NCBI GenBank assembly: GCA_903858685.1
Contig: CAIOJR010000084.1
Location: 1 to 64,000, forward strand
Length of the DNA: 64,000 nt
DNA from: an uncultured Caulobacterales bacterium
GTDB lineage: Bacteria; Pseudomonadota; Alphaproteobacteria; Caulobacterales; Caulobacteraceae
Direction of reading: 5' to 3'
The position numbers were made by a program, and so were the translations under genes. A model generated the notes under the pieces. The model saw only the letters and a program-made list of their open reading frames with translations. It searched no databases and was not told the DNA's origin. This document shows, piece by piece, positions 52,657-59,801 of the stretch. Numbering within the stretch: the first letter of the stretch is position 1; each line of letters starts with the position of its first letter.

Positions 52657-53283
52657 ATGCGTCAGTCCTTGGCCCTGCTGTCGGCCCTCATGGTCGCAGC
52701 CCTGATGTTTGGAGGACCCGCCATGGCGATTGAGCAGCCAAGATATACCGTCGCCACCAAAGACGGCGACTATGAGATCCGGCTTTATGAGCCCTATGTC
52801 GTGGCCGAAGTGGTGGTGAGCGGCGATCAGGGCGCATCGGTCCAGAAGGGCTTTCGCAAGCTGGCGGGATATATTTTCGGCGGCAATGCCGGAAACGCCA
52901 AAATCTCCATGACCGCGCCGGTCTCGCAACAGCCTGCGGGTGAAAAGATCGCCATGACAAGCCCGGTGAGCCAGTCGCCAAGTGGCGAAGGCCGCTGGAC
53001 CGTGCGGTTCATGATGCCGTCCGCCTATACATTACAGAACCTGCCCAGGCCCAACGATCCCGACATCCGCTTTCGCAGCGAGCCCGGACGGGAGATGGCG
53101 GTGGTGCGATTCTCAGGCGTCGCGCGCGAGCCGAACTATCTGGAACGCAGCAAGGACCTGCGGGCATGGGCCTCCAAAAAGGGGCTGACGCTCAAGGGCG
53201 ACGCCGCCCTGGCCCAGTATGACCCGCCATGGACGCTGTGGTTCATGCGTCGCAACGAAGTGCAAATAGAGATCAGCCGCTAG
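52657..53283 (+). CDS. SOUL heme-binding family protein, exported
   Basis: 208 aa with a signal peptide (about 1-24). SOUL-domain features: the YTVATKDGDYEIRLYEPYVVAEV start, a FRKLAGYIFGGN segment, the repeated KISMTAPV and KIAMTSPV strands and a C-terminal YDPPWTLWFMRRNEV. Heme binding has been shown for some members but is not assured here. GAAGG precedes ATG 52657; the frame runs open from 52501 without family sequence. Confidence 0.85.
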   Translation: MRQSLALLSALMVAALMFGGPAMAIEQPRYTVATKDGDYEIRLYEPYVVAEVVVSGDQGASVQKGFRKLAGYIFGGNAGNAKISMTAPVSQQPAGEKIAMTSPVSQSPSGEGRWTVRFMMPSAYTLQNLPRPNDPDIRFRSEPGREMAVVRFSGVAREPNYLERSKDLRAWASKKGLTLKGDAALAQYDPPWTLWFMRRNEVQIEISR

Positions 53284-53416
53284 GGGTCAAAACCTGACGC
53301 TTGGCGCCCCCAAGCCAACGGGGAGACCCGGTGCGGACGTTCGGGTCCCCGCTAGGATATGCCGCGGCTCCGTTAGCTGATACGATGCCTTGAGAGAAAT
53401 CTTCTCGGGAGATTTC

Positions 53417-53869
53417 ATGACCGCTGCTGAACCGGAAGCGCAACTCGACCAGTTTGTCGAAAAGTTTTCGCCTGCAAACCAGACCCTGATCCGCAGCGTG
53501 CGAGACGCCCTGCGCCAGCGTCTGCCTGGCGCTCACGAGCTCGTCTACGACAACTACAATTTCTTTGTCATCGGTTACTGCGCAACGGAAAGGCCGTCGG
53601 ACTGCATCGTATCCCTTGCAGCGTCGGCAAAAGGTGTGAGCCTGTCATTCTACCGAGGCTCCGCCCTCGCCGATCCTGACGGGCTGCTGCAGGGTAGCGG
53701 AACTCAGAACAGGTTCATCCGATTGGAGAGTCCCTCGACGCTGTCGGACCCTGCAATCGACGCCCTCATCGCTGAAGCTGTCGCCAGCGCACCGGCTCCC
53801 CTTGCGGGCGCGGCGGAGGCCCGTCTTGTCATACGATCGATCTCAGCCAAGCAGAGGCCGCGACGATAA
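53417..53869 (+). CDS. DUF1801 family protein
   Basis: 150 aa. Pattern of DUF1801: an N-terminal helix (FVEKFSPANQTLIRSVRDAL), LPGAHELVYDNYNFFVIGY and a beta-hairpin core with FYRGSALADPDGLLQG. These small YdhG/YjbR-like proteins have no settled function. GGGAG lies eight bases before ATG 53417. Its stop at 53869 is followed by a 293-bp leader region of the ferredoxin gene. Confidence 0.75.
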   Translation: MTAAEPEAQLDQFVEKFSPANQTLIRSVRDALRQRLPGAHELVYDNYNFFVIGYCATERPSDCIVSLAASAKGVSLSFYRGSALADPDGLLQGSGTQNRFIRLESPSTLSDPAIDALIAEAVASAPAPLAGAAEARLVIRSISAKQRPRR

Positions 53870-54061
53870 ATCTAGGCGTTCGGGCGCCTTGGCGCGACCG
53901 CTCTCCCCCCTTCTGAGGCTCTGACGACGACCGCTTTGCGGCAAAATTGCTGCCTTTTGCGGCTGACCTCAGCGCAGCGGGGGCCAGATGAAGGCTTCCT
54001 TACGCCCGGCCCTGGGGCCCCATCCCGCCCTTCCAGATCGTTTTGCGATCCGGAGTGATTT

Positions 54062-54102
54062 TTGATCTGAATCACGGTCGGCGAGAAAAGCGCGCCTAGA
54101 TT
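54062..54102 (+). promoter_or_regulatory. FNR/FixK-type box and class II promoter
   Basis: TTGAT-CTGA-ATCAC at 54062-54075 matches the FNR/FixK consensus TTGAT-N4-ATCAA at nine of ten positions. TAGATT at 54097-54102 is a reasonable -10, placing the start near 54109. The box centre (54068.5) would then be about 41 bases upstream, exactly the class II activation geometry. The target is the ferredoxin-diiron operon starting at 54163. Confidence 0.65.
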
Positions 54103-54128
54103 AAAAGTGACGCCGGCGTCATTTTTTT
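54103..54128 (+). promoter_or_regulatory. Palindrome/hairpin at the predicted transcript start
   Basis: TGACGCCGGCGTCA (54108-54121) is a perfect 14-base palindrome. Flanking AAAAG and TTTTT can extend it as an RNA hairpin of about ten pairs with a CCGG loop, ending in seven Ts like a terminator. It coincides with the expected start site, so it could be a repressor operator or a leader hairpin. It could also terminate the DUF1801 transcript. Confidence 0.5.
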
Positions 54129-54162
54129 CCGTCGTCTCATCCCGAAGTGGGCCGACCGCTGC

Positions 54163-54483
54163 ATGACCACGATCCGATATATCGAAAAGGGAGGGGCGAT
54201 CCACGTGGTCGATGTGCCAAACGGCATATCGGTCATGGACGGCGCCAAGCGCTTTACGATTCCGGGCATCGACGGCGACTGCGGCGGCGCCTGCGCCTGC
54301 GGGACCTGTCACGTCTATGTCGATGAAAATCAGGTCGATCGACTGCCCAGGATGGACGAACTCGAGCGCGACATGCTCGATTTCGCATTCGATGTCCGCC
54401 CCAACAGCCGTCTGGCCTGTCAGATCAAGGTCAATGATAGCCTGGAGGGCCTGATCGTCACGGCCCCTGCCCGGCAATATTGA
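54163..54483 (+). CDS. Adrenodoxin-type 2Fe-2S ferredoxin
   Basis: 106 aa. Cluster ligands Cys40-x5-Cys46-x2-Cys49 and Cys86, the spacing of adrenodoxin/putidaredoxin-type ferredoxins. Acidic helix near MDELERDMLDF for partner docking. It should deliver electrons to the diiron protein encoded 13 bp downstream. No ferredoxin reductase gene is close, so a shared reductase elsewhere is implied. Probably induced by an FNR/FixK-family regulator through the box at 54062. Confidence 0.92.
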   Translation: MTTIRYIEKGGAIHVVDVPNGISVMDGAKRFTIPGIDGDCGGACACGTCHVYVDENQVDRLPRMDELERDMLDFAFDVRPNSRLACQIKVNDSLEGLIVTAPARQY

Positions 54484-54496
54484 AAGGGAGAAGGCC

Positions 54497-55588
54497 ATGA
54501 ACGCCATCAGCACGAACGTCACGAAAGGCGACTGGAAGGTCTCCATGACGCCGGACGACATCTATAGCCATCCCATGGATATCGCCTGGACCTTCAAATA
54601 CATAATGTCCGGCGACAAGGTCGAGGACCTGTACCGGCGCGCCAAGCAGAACCAGTGGGACAGCGATGAGTATCTGCCCTGGGACACGCCGGTTGACCCG
54701 TCGAAGCCGCTGATCAACGACGCCTCGGACATCTATCATCGCCTGCCGTTCTTCGCGAAACTGTCCAGGTCCCAGCGGGAGACATTCACCGCCCACTCCA
54801 CCGCCCAGCTTCTGTCCCAGTTCCTGCATGGCGAGCAGGGCGCCCTGATGACGGCGGCCTGCGTCACCCATTCGGTTCCGGATACGACCGCCAAGCTCTA
54901 TGCGGCGACCCAGACCATGGATGAGGCCCGCCATGTCGAAGTCTATTCCAGATATTGCGACAAGATCGCCATGGTCTATCCCATGTCGCCCTGGCTGAAG
55001 GCGCTGATCGACGCCACGCTGAAGTCCGACCGGTACGAAAAAGTCATGATCGGCATGAACATGATCGTCGAGGGCCTCGCCCTTGGCGCGTTCAACAACA
55101 TGTACCGCACCACCCAGTGTGAACTGTTGAAGAAGCTGACCTTCAATGTGATGCGCGACGAGTCCCGCCATGTCTCGTTTGGCCATGTCTATCTGGGCCC
55201 GGTCATCGCCAAGCTTGACGAGGCGGAGCGGGAAGACCTGGCGGACTTCGCCTTCGCCGCCGTCAACATCCTGATCAACGGCGCCGGCGTCGGCGGCACC
55301 CTGGCCAATCGCATCGACCCTGGCTTCATGGAGGTTCTGGCCAACAGCAATATCGACCCGGATGACTTCTTCAAGGGCATGGAGGAGGCCCAACAGCTTG
55401 GCTTCACCCAGGCCCTGCCGCCCGGTCAGATCCATTCGGTCAATGATCTGATGCTTCCCGCTCTCGCACGGGTCGGCTTGCTGACCCCTTCCGCGCGCAA
55501 GAAATATGAGGAGGCGGGCATCCCCATCACCGAGGACCTGCGCATCCTGAATGAAATGGAAGGCGGACACCCGGTCGCGGCTGAGTAG
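54497..55588 (+). CDS. Ferritin-like diiron protein, probable oxygenase
   Basis: 363 aa. A four-helix ferritin-like core with a complete carboxylate-bridged diiron ligand set: Glu113 (HGEQGAL), Glu143-x2-His146 (DEARH), Glu192 (VEGLALG) and Glu222-x2-His225 (DESRH). This is the E...ExxH...E...ExxH pattern of oxygen-activating R2-like and hydroxylase proteins, not of storage ferritins. Pairing with a 2Fe-2S ferredoxin argues for a reductant-dependent oxygenase or desaturase; the substrate is unknown. Sequence beyond the core (about 250-363) looks specific to this subgroup. GGGAGAAGGCC precedes the ATG. Confidence 0.85.
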   Translation: MNAISTNVTKGDWKVSMTPDDIYSHPMDIAWTFKYIMSGDKVEDLYRRAKQNQWDSDEYLPWDTPVDPSKPLINDASDIYHRLPFFAKLSRSQRETFTAHSTAQLLSQFLHGEQGALMTAACVTHSVPDTTAKLYAATQTMDEARHVEVYSRYCDKIAMVYPMSPWLKALIDATLKSDRYEKVMIGMNMIVEGLALGAFNNMYRTTQCELLKKLTFNVMRDESRHVSFGHVYLGPVIAKLDEAEREDLADFAFAAVNILINGAGVGGTLANRIDPGFMEVLANSNIDPDDFFKGMEEAQQLGFTQALPPGQIHSVNDLMLPALARVGLLTPSARKKYEEAGIPITEDLRILNEMEGGHPVAAE

Positions 55589-55596
55589 TCCAGGAA

Positions 55597-55626
55597 GAGG
55601 CGAGGCCGACCTTCCGGCCTCGCCTC
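55597..55626 (+). terminator. Strong hairpin after the diiron gene
   Basis: Perfect 12-bp stem (GAGGCGAGGCCG at 55597-55608 with its complement at 55615-55626) and a six-base loop, nine bases after the diiron stop. No T-run follows, so it may only partly terminate or may stabilise the upstream message, and the PAS gene 20 bp on may be read through. Confidence 0.6.
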
Positions 55627-55645
55627 CCACCATGAGGGATTTCAC

Positions 55646-56824
55646 ATGACAGAGCGACGGCCAGCTTCAGACGCCGGCCCGCACGGCCTGGCGTTTTTCC
55701 AGACAATCGTGGAAGCGACGCCCGAGGCGATCATCGTGTCGACTCCTGACGGGCGCATCACCTATCTCAATCCCGCAGCCGAACGCCTGCTGGGCTATGC
55801 CTCAACCGAAGTCGCCGGGTCCAGCATCACCCGACTGGTTCCCCTGCACCCGGACCGGCGCGCCGATCCGGTCAAATGGCTGGCGCGCTGGGCGGCGGAA
55901 CCGGAACCCGAACAGTCCAGGCATCTGGGCTTTCAGGCCAGACGCAAGGATGGACGGGAACTGACGGTCGAGGTTCGCGTCACCCGCGGCCAGATCGGCG
56001 ACGAACCGCGCTTCTTCATCACCTTTCGCGACATTACCCAGCGTCGGCTGGATCAACTCGCCGCCAAGGACCAGAGCCTTCGCGCGGCCCGCATCCTGAT
56101 GATCGCAGAGGACGGGATCATTTCCTGCGATGCGCACCAGAAGATCATCTTCTTCAACCTCAAGGCGGAAGCCATGTTCGGCTACAGGGCGGAGGAGATT
56201 TTGGGGCGTCCGCTGACAGAGCTTCTGCCGCCGGATGCTCGGGCAGGCCACGCGGCCCTGGTCGATGCGTTCGGCAAGGGACCCGTCGCCTCGCGCATGA
56301 TGAGCGACAGGGCCGAAGTCACGGGTCTACGCCGCAGCGGCGCGGTTTTTCCGCTGGAGGCCTCCATCACCAGGGTCGAGACGGGCGGCGCGACAACCTA
56401 CACCGCCCACGTCCGCGACATCAGTCTGCGCAAGCAGGCTCAAGAGGTCCTGCGGGAGCGTGAACGCCGCCTGCACGCTGTCTTTGACCATGCCGCAGAG
56501 GCCATCGCCCTGCTCACGGTCGATGGCGCGGTCATCGAGATCAACGCTTCGGCTCTGGCCCTGACGGATGGCGTGGACGCAGCGCCGCAGGGAAAGCCCC
56601 TGTGGGAACTGGCGTGGCGTGCAGGGTCCGACGCCGACGCCGATGATCGCCGCAGCGCGCTCAGGATCGCCATAGAAGCGGCAGGTCGGGGCGAAGCGTC
56701 GAGCTTGGAGGCGCATATAGACGACCGGGATCGCCGCCACCGGGTCGATATTGTGCTGACACCGGTGTTCAAGTCGCCGGGGGAGGTGGAATTCATCCTC
56801 GTCGAAGGGCGGCGCGCGCCCTAG
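55646..56824 (+). CDS. PAS-repeat protein without output domain
   Basis: 392 aa. Three PAS units: about 18-130 (IVEATPEAIIVSTPDGRITYLNPAAERLLGY split at its ends), about 143-260 (EDGIISCDAHQKIIFFNLKAEAMFGY) and about 278-385 (VFDHAAEAIALLTVDGAVIEIN). PAC-like strands (FITFRDITQRR and YTAHVRDISLRKQ) end the first two. No kinase, GGDEF, HTH or other output is present, and a stop truly ends the frame. It may act by binding a partner such as a kinase or the neighbouring diiron system. No signal peptide. Confidence 0.85.
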   Translation: MTERRPASDAGPHGLAFFQTIVEATPEAIIVSTPDGRITYLNPAAERLLGYASTEVAGSSITRLVPLHPDRRADPVKWLARWAAEPEPEQSRHLGFQARRKDGRELTVEVRVTRGQIGDEPRFFITFRDITQRRLDQLAAKDQSLRAARILMIAEDGIISCDAHQKIIFFNLKAEAMFGYRAEEILGRPLTELLPPDARAGHAALVDAFGKGPVASRMMSDRAEVTGLRRSGAVFPLEASITRVETGGATTYTAHVRDISLRKQAQEVLRERERRLHAVFDHAAEAIALLTVDGAVIEINASALALTDGVDAAPQGKPLWELAWRAGSDADADDRRSALRIAIEAAGRGEASSLEAHIDDRDRRHRVDIVLTPVFKSPGEVEFILVEGRRAP

Positions 56825-56866
56825 GCTCGCAACACAATCAGCCTATTGATTGAGTTGCGAGCCTAG
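56821..56866. terminator. Bidirectional terminator containing both stop codons
   Basis: CTAGGCTCGCAAC (56821-56833) pairs perfectly with 56854-56866, and an inner CAATCA/TGATTG (56835-56840, 56847-56852) extends the stem, giving about 19 pairs with two single mismatched bases. The TAG stop of the PAS gene (56822-56824) and the TAG stop of the convergent GH30 gene (56863-56865) both lie in the outer arms. Confidence 0.8.
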
Positions 56867-58275
56867 TCTGCGGCGGCCCAGACCAAACTGGCGACACCGC
56901 CTGCCGGAAGGTCAAGGCGGTATAGATGACCGCGTGCGGACACCTCGGCAATCTGCGCCGCCGTCCTGGTGTTGAGCATCACCAGAACCAGACTACCGTC
57001 GGGATTTTTGAAGGCTACCGTCTCGACACCCATCCTTGAACTCGCGCTGTCCACCCGAACAGCGCCGCGCCTCACAAACCGGCTGGCGTGCCCGAGCGCG
57101 TAATATTCCGCATTGCGCGTGATCCTTCCATTGCGGCTGTCAATGGTGACGACGCCCCGGCAATCGCCGCAGCCGCCCAGATGCGGGCCATGTCGTTCAT
57201 CCAGCGCCAGGTTCCAGGTCAGAACGACGCGTGCGCCATGACGCACCGATGCAATCACAAGGTTGCGGGTGAACCAGTCGAGCACGGCGCCGAATTGTGG
57301 CGTCCATTCCCCGCCGGAACACTCGGTGAAATAAACATCCTTGTCCGGATAGGCGTCATGAACCGGTCCCTGAGCCTCGACCTCGCCCCGGTAGCAATGC
57401 CACGCGACGCCGGACACAAAATGATTGGCGCGAGGATCGGCAAGCACGGTCAGCGGCGAGCGGGGCTCATCCCAATTGTGATCGAAGTCCAGAATGGCCG
57501 TCGTCAGTCCGGCCGCCAGAAGCTCCGGACCCAGATGGTCGCCAATGACCCGCGCGCGCGCCTGTGGCGAAACCAGCATGCCCGGATAGTCCGTCGGCTC
57601 GAACCCCGGCTCATTCTGGATGGTCAGGGCGTTGATCAGCAGACCCTCGCCCTTCATGGCGAGCAGATAGCGGGTCAGATAGTGGGACAGGTCGCCATAG
57701 TGTTCCGGGCTGAGGGTCCCGCCCACCAGCGCGCCCGAGGTCTTCATCCAGCCCGGCGCGCTCCAGGGCGAGGCCATGACCCACAGGTCCGGCTGCAACC
57801 GACGCGCCGCCAGGGCGATCGGCAACACCGCGTCACGCGCAGGCGAGATGGAAAAGTGCGTCAGATCAGGGTCCGACGCGCCTGCGGGCATGTCGTCATA
57901 GGAATAGTCCCGTGACGAGAAATCAGACGCACCGATCGTCAGCCGCAGCGCGCTCAGCCGCTCGCCGTCGGAGCCAAACAGGTCGCGCATCAGGGCGTCG
58001 CGCGACGCGGCGTCAAGGTTGCGGCTCAGAACCTGCGCCGCCGCATCCGTCAGCGCCGCGCCAAAGCCGATCATGGACTGAAACTCTTTGGACGGATCAA
58101 TGGTGATGACACCATCGGACGGCGCGCCCGACACCGGCTTCAGATCCGCCTGCCGCTCCAGCAGATGCGCCCCGTCCGGCGTGGTCAAATAGACCGCAAC
58201 CTGGGCTGCAGACGGGCAGGCAAACGCCAGCGACAGGATGAGCCAAACGCCGCAACGCCAGTCCGCAAGGCGCAT
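56863..58275 (-). CDS. GH30-family glycoside hydrolase, secreted
   Basis: 470 aa with a signal peptide (about 1-24). GH30 features: FQSMIGFGAALTDAAA start, catalytic acid/base Glu222 (IQNEP) and nucleophile Glu318 (YFTECSGG). Members are beta-1,6-glucanases, glucosylceramidases or xylan-active enzymes; with a GH3 beta-glucosidase in the same operon, a beta-1,6- or mixed beta-glucan is the best guess. The ATG at 58275 shares its A with the halogenase stop (TGATG). Last gene of the glycan operon. Confidence 0.92.
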   Translation of the reverse strand: MRLADWRCGVWLILSLAFACPSAAQVAVYLTTPDGAHLLERQADLKPVSGAPSDGVITIDPSKEFQSMIGFGAALTDAAAQVLSRNLDAASRDALMRDLFGSDGERLSALRLTIGASDFSSRDYSYDDMPAGASDPDLTHFSISPARDAVLPIALAARRLQPDLWVMASPWSAPGWMKTSGALVGGTLSPEHYGDLSHYLTRYLLAMKGEGLLINALTIQNEPGFEPTDYPGMLVSPQARARVIGDHLGPELLAAGLTTAILDFDHNWDEPRSPLTVLADPRANHFVSGVAWHCYRGEVEAQGPVHDAYPDKDVYFTECSGGEWTPQFGAVLDWFTRNLVIASVRHGARVVLTWNLALDERHGPHLGGCGDCRGVVTIDSRNGRITRNAEYYALGHASRFVRRGAVRVDSASSRMGVETVAFKNPDGSLVLVMLNTRTAAQIAEVSARGHLYRLDLPAGGVASLVWAAAD

Positions 58276-59801
58276 CAGGCGACCTCGGCTGCGCAATTCC
58301 GGGCGATATAGGCGCCGTGGTCGGGCATGGTCTGGACACACTGGGCGATGACCGCGCGGATATTTTCCAGATAGGCGGCGATTTCCGCTTCGGACTGGAT
58401 ATCCACGGCGGGATCGTAGCCTGCCGGGAAAAAATCCTGTCCCAACAAGACCTGAATCCAGCTCTCTTCGGCAAAGAGTTCATCATTCTCGCGGAAGACC
58501 CGGCCCGCCGATCCGAATAGATCGAGCTTGCGGGTCAGGCTCTGAGGGACGTCCATGTCGCGATTGAAGCGCCAGAACGGCGTGTCGTCGCGGGCGGTCA
58601 GCTTATAGTGCGCGATGATGAAGTCGCGTGTGCAACGATAGTCGAAGTCTGTCTGCTCATTGAACAGATCCATATCGGCCTGACGAAAGGCCGTGTCCGG
58701 AAACAGGGCGATCAGGCGCAACAGATTGGATTGAATGAGGTGGATCGAGGTCGATTCCAGCGGCTCCAGAAACCCGCTGGCCAGGCCGACAGCGACGACA
58801 TTGCGGCTCCACATCTTCTTGCGCTTGCCGGTCGCAAAGCGGATCAGTCGCGGATCCGCCAGCAGCTTGCCGTCCAGATTGGCCACAAGTTGCGCCTGGG
58901 CATCCTCGTCGCTCATGAACCGGCTGGAATAGACAATGCCATTGCCGATCCGGTGCTGCAGCGGAATGCGCCACTGCCAGCCCGCATCCAGCGCCGTTGA
59001 GCGCGTGTAGGGGGTCAGGGGCGTGACAGACGCACAGGGCGCGGCCACCGCCCGGTCGCATGGCAGCCAGTGTGACCAGTCCTCATAGCCGGTCTTCAGC
59101 GCCTGCTCGATCAAGAGCCCGCGAAGCCCGGAGCAGTCGATGAACAGCTCCCCCTCCACGTCGGGACCATCCTGAAGGCGCACAGATCGCACAAAACCGG
59201 AGTGCGGATCGAGGCTTGTGTCGACAATGCGCCCCTCCAGCCGCGTCACGCCGCGACCTTCGGACATCTGCCTCAGATACCTTGCATAGAGCGAGGCGTC
59301 GAAATGATAGGCGTAGGCGATATCCCGCAGCGGCGATTCCTTCATATCGACCCGCGCGGGCGAGAAGCGATTATGAATGGCCGCCGCCGTATTGATCGAA
59401 TAGTCGCCAAGATCGGCCGCCCGGCCCAGGGCCTGCATTTTCAACCAGTACTGATGGGTGCGCAGCCAGCCAAGTTCCTGGCCGATGCGCCCAAATCCGT
59501 GAATATAGCGCGAGCCCTTCGCGCTCCAGTTCACAAACTCGATCCCGAGCTTGAACGTCCCCTTGGTCGCTTTCAGGAACTCATTTTCGTCAACGCCGAT
59601 CAGCCGGTTGAACAGCTTGATCGCCGGGATGGTGGCCTCTCCCACCCCGATGGCGCCAATCTCGTCGGACTCGATCAGGGTGATGTCGAGCCTGTGGCGA
59701 TAGAGCCTGGACAACAGGGCCGCCGACATCCAGCCAGCTGTGCCGCCGCCGACGATGACAACCTTTCTTATGGCGCGTGGCGGCGCATCATTTAGCGGCA
59801 T
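58275..59801 (-). CDS. Flavin-dependent 'tryptophan halogenase' family protein
   Basis: 508 aa. FAD-binding VGGGTAGW (about 17-24), GEATIP (55-60), Lys84 in TFKLGIEFVNW at the place of the hypohalous-acid-channelling Lys, the halogenase signature W275-x-W277-x-I279-P280, and a FLEPLEST segment with Glu346/349. All hallmarks of flavin halogenases are therefore kept. Relatives are common in Caulobacter-type glycan operons beside TonB receptors, where their substrate is unknown and halogenation is unproven. The start at 59801 overlaps the GH3 gene by 14 bp; no flavin reductase is adjacent. Confidence 0.88.
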   Translation of the reverse strand: MPLNDAPPRAIRKVVIVGGGTAGWMSAALLSRLYRHRLDITLIESDEIGAIGVGEATIPAIKLFNRLIGVDENEFLKATKGTFKLGIEFVNWSAKGSRYIHGFGRIGQELGWLRTHQYWLKMQALGRAADLGDYSINTAAAIHNRFSPARVDMKESPLRDIAYAYHFDASLYARYLRQMSEGRGVTRLEGRIVDTSLDPHSGFVRSVRLQDGPDVEGELFIDCSGLRGLLIEQALKTGYEDWSHWLPCDRAVAAPCASVTPLTPYTRSTALDAGWQWRIPLQHRIGNGIVYSSRFMSDEDAQAQLVANLDGKLLADPRLIRFATGKRKKMWSRNVVAVGLASGFLEPLESTSIHLIQSNLLRLIALFPDTAFRQADMDLFNEQTDFDYRCTRDFIIAHYKLTARDDTPFWRFNRDMDVPQSLTRKLDLFGSAGRVFRENDELFAEESWIQVLLGQDFFPAGYDPAVDIQSEAEIAAYLENIRAVIAQCVQTMPDHGAYIARNCAAEVA

